DNA of 64,000 bases from an uncultured Bacteroidales bacterium (GTDB lineage Bacteria; Bacteroidota; Bacteroidia; Bacteroidales; Bacteroidaceae). The position numbers were made by a program, and so were the translations under genes. A model generated the notes under the pieces. The model was not told the DNA's origin. It was given only the letters and a program-made list of their open reading frames with translations, and made no database searches. This document shows positions 56,476-64,000 of this stretch, one piece after another. Each line of letters opens with the position of its first letter. Position 1 is the first letter of the stretch. Location of the stretch: the NCBI GenBank assembly GCA_902798425.1, contig CADBWR010000006.1, forward strand, positions 62,001 to 126,000, in the 5' to 3' direction.

Positions 56476-56793
56476 TTAGAATACAAGAACTATTTTGTCA
56501 TGTTCGACATTCTTGTAGAAAGGAGTGAAATGGTAGCCGTCCCACTCTTGTTTGGAATAGACCTGTGCATTGATTTCTTCATTAATTTCCCAGCCTAACT
56601 CACTAAAGGGGTATCCATAATCATAGTCACGAAACGTCAAGCTCGGTTTGTCAAGCAATATCAGCAAATCCCAATCAGAACCTTTGTGATAGTCACCACG
56701 AGCACGTGAGCCATACAAGTACAGCGTGCTACCTTTAGGTAATACGCTTGCAGCAGTCTGCTTGATGCGGTCTATCATGGCGGACTTATCCAT
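56476..56793 (-). CDS. Nucleotidyltransferase-domain (MNT) protein
   Basis: 105 residues. YLYGSRARGDYHKGSDWDLLILL is the minimal nucleotidyltransferase signature (GSxARG...SDxD), with DLLILLDKP. MNT proteins often act as antitoxins that AMPylate HEPN toxins, but no HEPN gene is adjacent, so it is either solitary or its partner was lost. It has its own upstream promoter element (56843-56863). The C-terminal part after residue 60 is not the standard MNT tail. Confidence 0.8.
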   Translation of the reverse strand: MDKSAMIDRIKQTAASVLPKGSTLYLYGSRARGDYHKGSDWDLLILLDKPSLTFRDYDYGYPFSELGWEINEEINAQVYSKQEWDGYHFTPFYKNVEHDKIVLVF

Positions 56794-56840
56794 ATCCTTT
56801 CAAATTTACTTACAGCGTTCTTTTTAAATACACTTCCAAT

Positions 56841-56922
56841 TGCAAAGATAGTACTTATCTTTGTAATCTCCAAGAAAAAAGAGAGAAATAATTTAGTCTA
56901 CTTACTAAATCCTTCTTTCAAG
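56841..56922. repeat. 81-bp direct repeat, right copy
   Basis: Near-identical to 55701-55781. Here the TTACTAAATCCTTCTTTCAAG part is not attached to any gene, so it is a duplicated gene end. The two copies bracket about 1.06 kb. Confidence 0.85.
56843..56863. promoter_or_regulatory. Palindromic promoter element, copy 4 (drives 56793 gene)
   Basis: CAAAGATAG, 3 nt, TTATCTTTG; minus-strand TATCTTTG lies about 50 nt before the ATG at 56793. Confidence 0.6.
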
Positions 56923-56936
56923 GGACCTTATCACGA

Positions 56937-57398
56937 CTAATCAGAAGAACCTTGCTCTCCTGGCAAACAAGCATGCCGTTCCAGTTCCACTAATTCGTTG
57001 GCTATATCAACTTGATGTAACACATTAGAACGACTTTCGTTCACCATCTCCAAGAGCAATCGACTATACTCCTGCTCTACTAAATCAACAGCAGACTGAG
57101 GACCTCGTTTCGGATAAACGCGCAGTAAGACAACGACATCGTTCTTCATCGAAATCCAATAAATGAGTCGAAAACCATTGGCCTTCGGCAAATGCTGACC
57201 AGAATTTGGAATACGTAATTTTACAACTCGATATTCTGGAAATTGCCTAACTCTGTCGTTTGTATCACGGAGAATATTGTCGGGCATACTCTGTAACCCC
57301 GCACAAATATCTTTCACTACCGACATATATCCATCTTTGCTCTTCTTCGTTAGAGCTGCAAGGGTTTCGCGGAAAGTACTTGTTGTATAAAATATCAT
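56937..57398 (-). CDS. RelE/ParE-like toxin
   Basis: 153 residues. MIFYTTSTFRETLAALTKK, YRVVKLRIPNSGQHLPKANGFRLIYWI and VVVLLRVYPKRGPQ give the RelE/ParE fold with the basic strand and the terminal Y-P-K motif. It is longer than typical (about 90-110 residues) by a helical C-terminal extension. Its start is 5 bp after the 57404 gene, its presumed antitoxin. Whether it cleaves mRNA or poisons gyrase cannot be told from the sequence. Confidence 0.75.
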   Translation of the reverse strand: MIFYTTSTFRETLAALTKKSKDGYMSVVKDICAGLQSMPDNILRDTNDRVRQFPEYRVVKLRIPNSGQHLPKANGFRLIYWISMKNDVVVLLRVYPKRGPQSAVDLVEQEYSRLLLEMVNESRSNVLHQVDIANELVELERHACLPGEQGSSD

Positions 57399-57403
57399 AG
57401 CCT

Positions 57404-57838
57404 TTAAGCCAGTTTTCTAAGAAGTTCCTCCACCTCCTTACACTTCTCGTCTCTTGGAATATCAATATTATATGTCTGTAAGTCACTACACAGCTCTTGA
57501 AAATCACTCACACAATACCGGTAGTTCTCGACAACAGTTTTCAGGCCCGGATAAAGCGAAGAGTCCAATAGTTTCTGACTTAGCTGATCCATTAAAATAA
57601 GAATAGGAGTAGAGTGAGCCAGCAACTCTACTGTCTCCTGAACATCAAATTCTGTAAAGTGACAACGCACTGTTTCTATCAGATTACTTGTTTCAGCAGT
57701 AATCTGTTCCAACTTATTACGGACGACATTGACCTTGTCCAAATAATCATCCATATCAAAGTTTTGCTGAGCCACCTCTGCCGTTTGGTGTCTCACCTTC
57801 GTATACGATTCCTTTATTTCAGCAATACATGTACACAT
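57404..57838 (-). CDS. Helical protein, presumed antitoxin partner of the RelE/ParE-like gene
   Basis: 144 residues, almost entirely predicted helix with coiled-coil character (YTKVRHQTAEVAQQNFDMDDYLDKVNVVRNKLEQI), including an early DMDDYLDKVN helix. No DNA-binding motif is evident, unlike normal RelE partners. The tail CKEVEELLRKLA is amphipathic. Position 5 bp upstream of the toxin and a -7 box at 57865-57872 argue for a two-gene operon. Assignment as antitoxin is contextual. Confidence 0.55.
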   Translation of the reverse strand: MCTCIAEIKESYTKVRHQTAEVAQQNFDMDDYLDKVNVVRNKLEQITAETSNLIETVRCHFTEFDVQETVELLAHSTPILILMDQLSQKLLDSSLYPGLKTVVENYRYCVSDFQELCSDLQTYNIDIPRDEKCKEVEELLRKLA

Positions 57839-57864
57839 ATCTTTCCGCTTTTACTTTTCCGCTG

Positions 57865-57872
57865 CAAAGATA
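57865..57872 (-). promoter_or_regulatory. Predicted -7 box of the 57404-56937 pair
   Basis: Minus strand TATCTTTG, 26 nt before the ATG; a fifth, half-decayed relative of the palindromic element. Confidence 0.5.
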
Positions 57873-57933
57873 AGTATTATTTCCCTAACTTCCAAATATT
57901 TGGGAGGGGAAAAGCAAGTGGGGCAGAAAGGAT

Positions 57934-58185
57934 TTAAGGTACGGGATCATAGCCGGAGCCTCCCCAAGGATGACAGCGGAGCAGACGGCGGATGGCGAGG
58001 TAGAGGCCCTTGAAGGGTCCATGCTTGATGATGGCCTGACGAGCATACTCGCTACAGGTGGGGGTGAAGCGGCAGGAAGGAGGAGACAGCGGAGAGATAG
58101 CCGTCTGGTAGAAACGGATGGGCGCTACCAAGAGCAGCACCAGGAAACGACGGATGAAACTAAACAGGGATTTAAACAAAACCAC
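57934..58185 (-). CDS. yidD: Membrane protein insertion efficiency factor YidD
   Basis: 83 residues. The conserved core [30 protein letters not shown] and the C-terminal [14 protein letters not shown] are complete, including the conserved cysteines. YidD assists YidC-mediated insertion of inner-membrane proteins. It follows rnpA, as in most bacteria, although a repeat-rich spacer of 113 bp separates them. Confidence 0.95.
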   Translation of the reverse strand: MVLFKSLFSFIRRFLVLLLVAPIRFYQTAISPLSPPSCRFTPTCSEYARQAIIKHGPFKGLYLAIRRLLRCHPWGGSGYDPVP

Positions 58186-58262
58186 GAATTAAACGAATTA
58201 AACGAATTAATTTATTCACGACCACAGATTTATTTAAAACCACGAAGGCCGAAGGGCTCGCG
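58183..58262. repeat. 9-bp ACGAATTAA tandem repeats between rnpA and yidD
   Basis: CCACGAATT and three ACGAATTAA units, then ACCACAGATT and ACCACGAAGG, overlapping the yidD start. Same family as 2940-3200 and 15710-15768. Confidence 0.7.
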
Positions 58263-58298
58263 AGCGACAGCGAGAACGAAGTGGCAATTAAACGAATT

Positions 58299-58703
58299 TT
58301 ACGAATTCATCCTCTCGGCGATACGACACGTCAAGTTAGCAATGCGTTCTTCCACAGCGGAAGTAGCAAGGTGCTGGCTGGACTGCCAGACAAAGGCAAC
58401 GAGTAACTGCTTGTCAGGGGCTATAGCCTCGACAAGCAGTTGCTTATGGAGTCGCCACGCCTCACGAATCTGACGCTTGACGTGGTTGCGATCGACAGCA
58501 TGATGGAAATGTTTCTTGGGAACGCTTATCAGCAGTTGCACAGGAGCGGCGGCATGGTCCTCGCGTACGCGTACCTTAAATATTGCGCGTAGAGGGAAGG
58601 CTGCCACTGAGCGGCTACTGCCTCCTCCGAAGAGATCGTCGATGAGTCGCAGACTGACCAGACGCTCCCGCTTTCTGAACGTTAAACGCTGAACGTTGCC
58701 CAT
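58299..58703 (-). CDS. rnpA: Ribonuclease P protein component
   Basis: 134 residues. RnpA binds the P RNA and positions pre-tRNA 5' leaders. The diagnostic motif DRNHVKRQIREAWR is present near residue 74, after LISVPKKHFHHAV, and the N-terminus LTFRKRERLVSLRLIDDLF is typical. It ends upstream of yidD and its start is 20 bp after hemD. Confidence 0.94.
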   Translation of the reverse strand: MGNVQRLTFRKRERLVSLRLIDDLFGGGSSRSVAAFPLRAIFKVRVREDHAAAPVQLLISVPKKHFHHAVDRNHVKRQIREAWRLHKQLLVEAIAPDKQLLVAFVWQSSQHLATSAVEERIANLTCRIAERMNS

Positions 58704-58723
58704 TGAAACCGTTGAACGATGAA

Positions 58724-59473
58724 CTACCCTTGCTTCTCCAGCAGATAGTGTTGCAGCGCACCCGTCATAGAAGGATACTTCTCAGAGGGAGCCTCAATGT
58801 CGAGACGCAGACCGGCAGCCTTGGCAGCCTGTGCGGTGGTGGGGCCAAAGGTAGCAATAGCAATCTCGCCCTGCTTGAAGTCGGGGAAGTTCTTAGTCAG
58901 CGACTCAATACCGGAAGGACTGAAGAAGATGAGCATGTCGTAGTCGAAGGTCTTCACCTCCTCAGGGGTGAAGTCGTTGCTGACGGTACGATACATGACG
59001 CACTCCTTGTGGTTCAGCTTCTTTGAATCAAGCAAGGTGGAGACGCTGTCGTTGTGAACGTCGCTCATGGGCACCAGGTACTTCTCTGACTTGTGCTTCA
59101 CCATGGTGGGCAGCAGGTCATCAATCTTACCGGTAGTGCCGAAAAACACCTTACGTTTACGGTATTGCACATACTTCTGGATATACAGCGAAATAGTTTC
59201 CGTCACACAGAAATACTTCATGTCCTCAGGAATAGCGACTCGCATCTCCTTCGCCAAGGTGAAGAAATGGTCAATGGCATGGCGCGACGTGAACACAATG
59301 GCTGTATAATCCAGGATATTCACCTTCTGGGCACGAAAGTCCTTAGCAGTGATTCCTTCAACCTTGATGAACGGACGGAACACGAGTTCAACGTCAAACT
59401 TGGTAGCGATGTCGTAGTAGGGCGACTTCTCGCTTGACGGTTTAGGTTGTGAAACCAGAATCTTTTTTATCAT
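58724..59473 (-). CDS. hemD: Uroporphyrinogen-III synthase
   Basis: 249 residues. HemD closes hydroxymethylbilane to uroporphyrinogen III. The low-similarity family is recognised by KKILVSQPKP, the TAIVFTSRHAIDHFF strand-helix, and DMLIFFSPSGIESL with a GPTTAQAAKAAGL block at the end. It sits between DUF4271 and rnpA with gaps of 7 and 20 bp, so the genes from metK to yidD probably form one transcription unit. Confidence 0.9.
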   Translation of the reverse strand: MIKKILVSQPKPSSEKSPYYDIATKFDVELVFRPFIKVEGITAKDFRAQKVNILDYTAIVFTSRHAIDHFFTLAKEMRVAIPEDMKYFCVTETISLYIQKYVQYRKRKVFFGTTGKIDDLLPTMVKHKSEKYLVPMSDVHNDSVSTLLDSKKLNHKECVMYRTVSNDFTPEEVKTFDYDMLIFFSPSGIESLTKNFPDFKQGEIAIATFGPTTAQAAKAAGLRLDIEAPSEKYPSMTGALQHYLLEKQG

Positions 59474-59480
59474 TGATGTC

Positions 59481-60314
59481 CTAAAAATTTATTTTCAAAC
59501 TATTTGCTGTTAAGTCCAGCACTTCCCACAATGCCAATAAAGGCACTATTTCGAGCGCACAAAGGTACAAAATAATTTGCAGACTAACGACATTTTGGCG
59601 GAAAAAGATGATATAACACTTATAAAATGTCAACATTTTGACCAAAAAGAGCACTATATAGAAGTATATCTCTACTTTTTCGATAGACATGTCGAAGTAA
59701 GGACCCATAATAATAGCAGGGACAGACATAAGGCACTCCAGGGCTACTACAAACAGCAGGGCCTTAATCCATTGTTCATTTCTTTTACTGTCAAAGAACA
59801 CCCTGTTAACGATGGCATAGAGCGACATCTTGATAAAAAAATACACCAGGAAGATGACCAGGAATATCAGGATGAGGTAGTACGGCGAGTCGAGAATATA
59901 GGAATCGCCGTGATAGTGCAGCGAGTAGAAGTAATAGAGCGTCGAGAACAGCAAACTGGTCAGAAAGACAATGAACAACTGGAAGCGTGCCTCGTTGGCC
60001 GTCTCCGTTGTGGAGGTCGGCGCATCGTGCTGCATATAGAAGAAGCTCTTGACCTGACGGGTAAAGAAGCCACGAATGTTGGAGTAGGCAATAACAGCCA
60101 TCACAAAGAACATCAACAGAATCATAGTGATGGTATCGTCGCCACGAACAGTATAGGGAATGGGGTCGCCCATCGTACCGTAACGACCACCCTCCAATTC
60201 AGGATGAAAGAGGGAATCTTTAGAAAAGAATCCCTCCTTATAGTACTGGGGCAGGTCGACACGTAGCTCGCCCACCGGTTTCCCTATCAGTGATATGCTG
60301 TCTGACGATGCCAA
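59481..60314 (-). CDS. DUF4271 membrane protein
   Basis: 277 residues with an N-terminal cytoplasmic or periplasmic part of about 60 residues, then about seven hydrophobic helices (first around 63-82, MILLMFFVMAVIAYSNIRGF). DUF4271 proteins are Bacteroidota-specific and always membrane-embedded; their role is unknown. Next to hemD and downstream of metK by 3 bp, which is a common Bacteroidales order. Confidence 0.85.
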   Translation of the reverse strand: MASSDSISLIGKPVGELRVDLPQYYKEGFFSKDSLFHPELEGGRYGTMGDPIPYTVRGDDTITMILLMFFVMAVIAYSNIRGFFTRQVKSFFYMQHDAPTSTTETANEARFQLFIVFLTSLLFSTLYYFYSLHYHGDSYILDSPYYLILIFLVIFLVYFFIKMSLYAIVNRVFFDSKRNEQWIKALLFVVALECLMSVPAIIMGPYFDMSIEKVEIYFYIVLFLVKMLTFYKCYIIFFRQNVVSLQIILYLCALEIVPLLALWEVLDLTANSLKINF

Positions 60315-60317
60315 CGC

Positions 60318-61577
60318 TTACAGTGCAAAAGCCTTCTTGATATCCTCTACCCTATCCAGCTTCTCCCAAGTGAAGAGCTCGACATCGATGGTCTTGGTCT
60401 CGTGGTAGCGGCTGGTAAAGGTCTTCTTGACAACCTCTGACTGGCGTCCCATGTGGCCATAGGCGGCAGTCTCCAGATACATGGGCTGGCGCAGCTTCAG
60501 TGTGCGCTCGATGGCCTTCGGACGCAGGTCGAAGAGCTGGTCAATCTTCTTGGCAATCTCGCCATCCGTCATGTTGACGTGTGAGCGACCATAGGTATTG
60601 ACGTAGATATTCATGGGCTTAGCGACACCGATGGCATAGCTAATCTGTACCAGCATCTCGTCAGCAACGCCGGCAGCCACCATGTTCTTGGCGATATGGC
60701 GGGCAGCATAGGCGGCAGAGCGGTCTACCTTGCTGGAGTCCTTACCAGAGAAGGCGCCACCACCATGGGCACCCTTGCCACCGTAGGTGTCGACGATAAT
60801 CTTACGACCTGTCAGACCGGTGTCTCCATGAGGACCGCCAATGACGAACTTACCTGTGGGGTTGACAAAGTACTTGATGTCGTCGCCAAACAGAGCCAGC
60901 ACCTTCGGAGAATGAATCTTCGACTTCACACGAGGAATGAGGATGTTGATGACGTCCTCGCGAATCTGGGCAAGCATGCGCTCGTCGTCGCTGTCGAACT
61001 CGTCGTGCTGGGTAGAGACGACGATGGTATCGATGCGCTCAGGAATACCGGCATCACTATACTGGATGGTCACCTGACTCTTGGCGTCAGGACGGAGGTA
61101 GGTCATCTGCTTACCCTCTTTGCGAATCTCAGCCAGGGTGCGCACAATGAGGTGTGAGAGGTCGAGCGAGACAGGCATAAGGTTCTCTGTCTCGTTGGTG
61201 GCATAGCCAAACATCATGCCCTGGTCGCCAGCGCCCTGCTCGTCTTCATCACCGTTGTCCACGCCACGGTTGATGTCCTCGCTCTGCTCATGGATAGCAG
61301 TGAGGATGCCGCAGGAGTCACCGTCGAACTGATACTCAGCCTTGGTATATCCTATCTTCTTGATGGTATTACGCGCTATGGTCTGCAGATCGATATACAC
61401 TTCACTGCGCACCTCGCCCATCAGCACTACCTGACCAGTGGTAACAAACGACTCGCAAGCCACACGGGCATGGTCGTCGTAAGCCAGGAACTGGTCGAGA
61501 ATGGCATCACTAATCTGGTCGGCCACTTTGTCGGGATGGCCTTCTGATACTGATTCTGATGAAAATAAATATGACAT
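60318..61577 (-). CDS. metK: S-adenosylmethionine synthetase
   Basis: 419 residues from the ATG at 61577. MetK joins methionine and ATP. Signatures: [38 protein letters not shown] and [19 protein letters not shown]. The ATG at 61598 overlaps the -7 box (61596-61603) and is rejected. The ORF starts a tight gene run metK-DUF4271-hemD-rnpA. No SAM riboswitch was found in the 190-nt leader region. Confidence 0.96.
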   Translation of the reverse strand: MSYLFSSESVSEGHPDKVADQISDAILDQFLAYDDHARVACESFVTTGQVVLMGEVRSEVYIDLQTIARNTIKKIGYTKAEYQFDGDSCGILTAIHEQSEDINRGVDNGDEDEQGAGDQGMMFGYATNETENLMPVSLDLSHLIVRTLAEIRKEGKQMTYLRPDAKSQVTIQYSDAGIPERIDTIVVSTQHDEFDSDDERMLAQIREDVINILIPRVKSKIHSPKVLALFGDDIKYFVNPTGKFVIGGPHGDTGLTGRKIIVDTYGGKGAHGGGAFSGKDSSKVDRSAAYAARHIAKNMVAAGVADEMLVQISYAIGVAKPMNIYVNTYGRSHVNMTDGEIAKKIDQLFDLRPKAIERTLKLRQPMYLETAAYGHMGRQSEVVKKTFTSRYHETKTIDVELFTWEKLDRVEDIKKAFAL

Positions 61578-61595
61578 AATTTCGAAATTTGGGTG

Positions 61596-61603
61596 CAAAG
61601 GTA
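61596..61603 (-). promoter_or_regulatory. Proximal -7 box of metK
   Basis: Minus strand TACCTTTG, 18 nt from the ATG. A second box TACCTTTG at 61704-61711 lies directly after the upstream terminator. Confidence 0.6.
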
Positions 61604-61716
61604 CGAATAAGTGAGCGAAAATGCAAATTTATTTGCAATTTTCCGAACGAGAGATCGCAACGCCACACTTTGTACCTTTAGGTCAAAGAACTTTCGACGA
61701 AGTCAAAGGTACGAAA

Positions 61717-61745
61717 AAACGGCGAATTATACAAATCCGCCGTTT
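61717..61745 (-). terminator. Terminator of the M16 peptidase gene
   Basis: AAACGGCG (61717-61724) pairs with CGCCGTTT (61738-61745), with AATT/GATT partial inner pairing; minus-strand TTTTCG follows. Confidence 0.82.
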
Positions 61746-61773
61746 AAAAATACCTAATAATGAGGTAATTTAC

Positions 61774-64000
61774 TTACTCTGCCGGCATCATCACCACCTC
61801 GGCGCGATGGCCCGACTTGAGCAGGTCCTTAGCGAAGGCGGCAATGCTCTCAGGAGTCTGGGCATTGACCAGTGCCTCATAGTCCTTGTCGAAGTCGACA
61901 CCCTTGTAACGCCACATATCGATGGTCGTCAACCAGTAGTTGTTCTGCTTCAACTGGTCGGCATGGCTCTTGATCATATACTCCTTCACCTTGGCCAACT
62001 TGTCAGGATCGCAGCCCTTGGTCAGTGCCTGTACCTCGTCGCGCATAATCTGCAAGGCGACATCGGCCTTCTCGGGCTTCATGGGGCAATAGACATAGAT
62101 GGTGGCATTGTTCTCGAAGTCGTCCGTGCTGAGATTTCCACTGGCACCTACGGTATAGGCGGCACTGGCGTCCTCACGAATCTTCTTCAGATACTCCATA
62201 GACAGAATCTGTCCGACAATGGAAGCCTTGATGCTGTTCTCTGAGGTGAACGCAACGTCTTTCGTATACCACAGCATGACGGCAATAGACTTCGGTGTCT
62301 CGGCCTTATGCTTGAAGCTGTTGATGACCTCACCCTTGAAGTCGGTATCAATCTTCTTTGACTTCTCTACCTTCTTCTGTGAGGGCAGTGAAGCGAGATA
62401 CTGCTCGATGAGGGGACGGATGGTTTCCTCGTCGTAGTTGCCGACGATGTCGAACGTAAAGGCAGCGGCATTGGCCATACGCTCCTTAGCAATCTGCAGG
62501 ATGCGGTCGTAGTTCACCTTCTTCAGGTCTTCGAGGTCGAAGGGCTTTACACGGGGATGGTGATTGCCCAACGTCAGCGTCAGTGAGTCAGAGAAGACAT
62601 TCTCGGGCTGCAACAGGCGGTTCTTCAGCGTTACCTCCGTGGTCTGCATCAGGTTGTCATACGACATCTGGTCCTTATTGATATTGGTGAACATCAGGTA
62701 CACCAGCTGCAGCATGGTCTCCACATCCTTAGGTGTCGAGCTACCATTGATATACTCACGATAAGCATCCAACGACATGGAAGCGCTGGCAATCTTACCA
62801 GCGAGAGCCTTATCCAGCTCAGTATGTGAGAAGTTGCCCAGACCACTGGCCCCAATCACGTCGTTGAACATCTTCAGGTTAGGCAGGTCCTCATTGCCAT
62901 ACAAGCCACTACCACCGTAGCCATAGCCACGCAGCAGCACCTGGTCTTTCTTCAGGTCGGTCTTCTTCAGCACCACGATGGCACCGTTCGACAGGGTCAA
63001 TTCGGTATAGCCGAAGCGGTCGTTCTTCACCTCTTTCTTGATAGAACCCTTCTTAGGCAGCGTAGTCATCAGAGGCTCGTCTTTCACATTGTCCACATAA
63101 GCCTCTATCTGGGCAGTGCGGGCAGCGGCAATGGCCTTCTTCACACCCTCCTCGGTAGGATATACGGCACCCTCCTTCTCGTTGTTGAAGTTCAGCACCA
63201 CCAGATTGGTGTCGCTCTTGGAAACGAGTTCCTTCATCACCATGTTGACGACTTCGAGAGGTAGCACGGGAACAAGCTGCTTCATATTCTCATGGGTGAA
63301 GTCGATGCTGGGAATAGGCTCGCTGTTCAGGAAGTGCTGCACATACTGACCCACAAACTGGCTGTTGAAACGCTTGTCCTTGTTAGAATACTGCTTGTCG
63401 AGATTGCTTTCATAGTTGGCCTTGAAACGCTTATACTCGGTAGGAGTGAAGCCAAACTCGGCAGCACGGCGGGCCTCGGTGAGGACAGCAGTCAGTGCGG
63501 CATCCACCTGACCGTCCTTGGGAAGGACATCGAGTTCGAAGGCATCAACGGAACGGGACAGCAGATAGGTTCCGTCGTCTGCGCTGGCCTGCAGGAAGGG
63601 GCTCTCGGGTTTCTCAGCATATTCGCGCAAACGGTCGTTGAGCATGCTGACGGCAGCATCCTTGATGTAGTCGGCAACCATATAAGTCATCGAGCTCTTC
63701 AGCGAATCGGGGAACGTCTCGTGCTTCATCATCAGCGACACGATGTTGTAGCGCTGCTCCTTGTCCTTATCGATGACGATAATGGCCTCGTTATTGTCGG
63801 GAACAGGTTCTGTGGTAACCAGTGCACGGTTGGCGGGCAGCTGGATGGGCGAGAAGAGGTCTTTAATCTTCTGCTCTACCTTGTCCACATCCACATCACC
63901 GACGACGATGATTGCCTGATTGTCTGGACGATACCACTTCTCGTAGTAAGCCTGCAGGAAGGGGCGCTCGAAGTTGTCGATAATCTCCATGAGTCCGATA
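61774..64000 (-). CDS. M16-family zinc peptidase, C-terminal part (runs off window)
   Basis: The frame stays open to position 64000, reading IGLMEIIDNFERPFLQAYYEKWY from the edge, so the ATG at 63990 is internal. The visible 742 residues cover three of the four M16 domains, including YRPDNQAIIVVGDVDVDKVE, and the C-terminal inactive pair (PENVFSDSLTLTLGNHHPRVKPF). The N-terminal domain with the HxxEH zinc site is outside the window. Pitrilysin-like proteins of Bacteroidota are often lipoproteins or secreted; the export signal cannot be checked here. Confidence 0.88.
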   Translation of the reverse strand, partial: IGLMEIIDNFERPFLQAYYEKWYRPDNQAIIVVGDVDVDKVEQKIKDLFSPIQLPANRALVTTEPVPDNNEAIIVIDKDKEQRYNIVSLMMKHETFPDSLKSSMTYMVADYIKDAAVSMLNDRLREYAEKPESPFLQASADDGTYLLSRSVDAFELDVLPKDGQVDAALTAVLTEARRAAEFGFTPTEYKRFKANYESNLDKQYSNKDKRFNSQFVGQYVQHFLNSEPIPSIDFTHENMKQLVPVLPLEVVNMVMKELVSKSDTNLVVLNFNNEKEGAVYPTEEGVKKAIAAARTAQIEAYVDNVKDEPLMTTLPKKGSIKKEVKNDRFGYTELTLSNGAIVVLKKTDLKKDQVLLRGYGYGGSGLYGNEDLPNLKMFNDVIGASGLGNFSHTELDKALAGKIASASMSLDAYREYINGSSTPKDVETMLQLVYLMFTNINKDQMSYDNLMQTTEVTLKNRLLQPENVFSDSLTLTLGNHHPRVKPFDLEDLKKVNYDRILQIAKERMANAAAFTFDIVGNYDEETIRPLIEQYLASLPSQKKVEKSKKIDTDFKGEVINSFKHKAETPKSIAVMLWYTKDVAFTSENSIKASIVGQILSMEYLKKIREDASAAYTVGASGNLSTDDFENNATIYVYCPMKPEKADVALQIMRDEVQALTKGCDPDKLAKVKEYMIKSHADQLKQNNYWLTTIDMWRYKGVDFDKDYEALVNAQTPESIAAFAKDLLKSGHRAEVVMMPAE

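Noticed and set aside
56476..56793. Complete MNT-HEPN toxin-antitoxin pair
   Set aside because: The MNT motif is clear but neither neighbour has a HEPN R-x4-6-H motif, so it is listed as a solitary MNT gene.
61578..61773. SAM riboswitch upstream of metK
   Set aside because: The leader is short and holds two promoter boxes and palindromes but no SAM-aptamer-like core.

Overview
The window is a bacterial chromosome segment from the phylum Bacteroidota, most likely Prevotella or a close relative. The evidence is the gene families (315-residue NusB, DUF5606, DUF4271, secreted proteins ending in GLYIVNGKKV-type tails), the recurrent promoter signature TAnnTTTG with an upstream TTTG 19-20 nt away, near-absence of Shine-Dalgarno sequences, and the gene order nusB-yajC-ybbR-coaE. 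No database search was possible; names rest on reading the proteins.

Layout. 1-4240: housekeeping (rplY end; nusB-yajC-ybbR-coaE-DUF5606, closed by a terminator). 4243-6422: a secreted Ig-like protein followed by a tiny peptide gene. 6445-12368: anaerobic ribonucleotide reductase (nrdDG), a SIMPL protein and rnr. 12391-14020: a tripartite HipB-HipS-HipT toxin-antitoxin operon with palindromic operators. 14140-18960: flotillin, an extended SDR plus PAP2 membrane enzyme, an antisense small-RNA candidate, greA and a HIT protein. 18995-29088 and 29102-30019: envelope genes (deacetylase, GT2, PAP2, two phosphoethanolamine-transferase-like proteins, GT87, LpxL-type acyltransferase, GT2 and GT4 glycosyltransferases). 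30030-38144: an AT-rich operon combining rfbH-rfbF-rfbG with a YerE-like ThDP enzyme, a reductase and two GT2s, best read as a route to a CDP-linked branched 3,6-dideoxyhexose (yersiniose-like) and its transfer onto a surface glycan. 38184-45782: an MsbA-like exporter and three LtaS-like alkaline-phosphatase-superfamily proteins. 45793-49704: miaB, an SDR, tRNA-Gln and tyrS. 49803-55723: two further secreted-protein/small-peptide pairs and a 716-bp repeat-rich gap. 55757-57872: a small island of toxin-antitoxin-like genes spaced by copies of a palindromic promoter element. 57934-64000: yidD, rnpA, hemD, DUF4271, metK and an M16 peptidase running off the window.

The least-explained signals are repeats and small genes. 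Twelve arrays of 7-bp tandem units occur, several overlapping stop codons and three lying inside coding sequence; one is 9 x 7 = 63 bp, in frame, inside an LtaS-like gene. A GC-rich palindromic element is inserted in frame in rnr, miaB, tyrS, an epimerase and secreted proteins. Three secreted proteins are each followed at once by a 46-64 residue peptide sharing Y-x-T-P-x6-I-x4-M-L-A-x-S. Intrinsic terminators are repeatedly fused to the next promoter, and several start codons lie only 5-10 nt from the -7 box, implying leaderless or nearly leaderless mRNAs.
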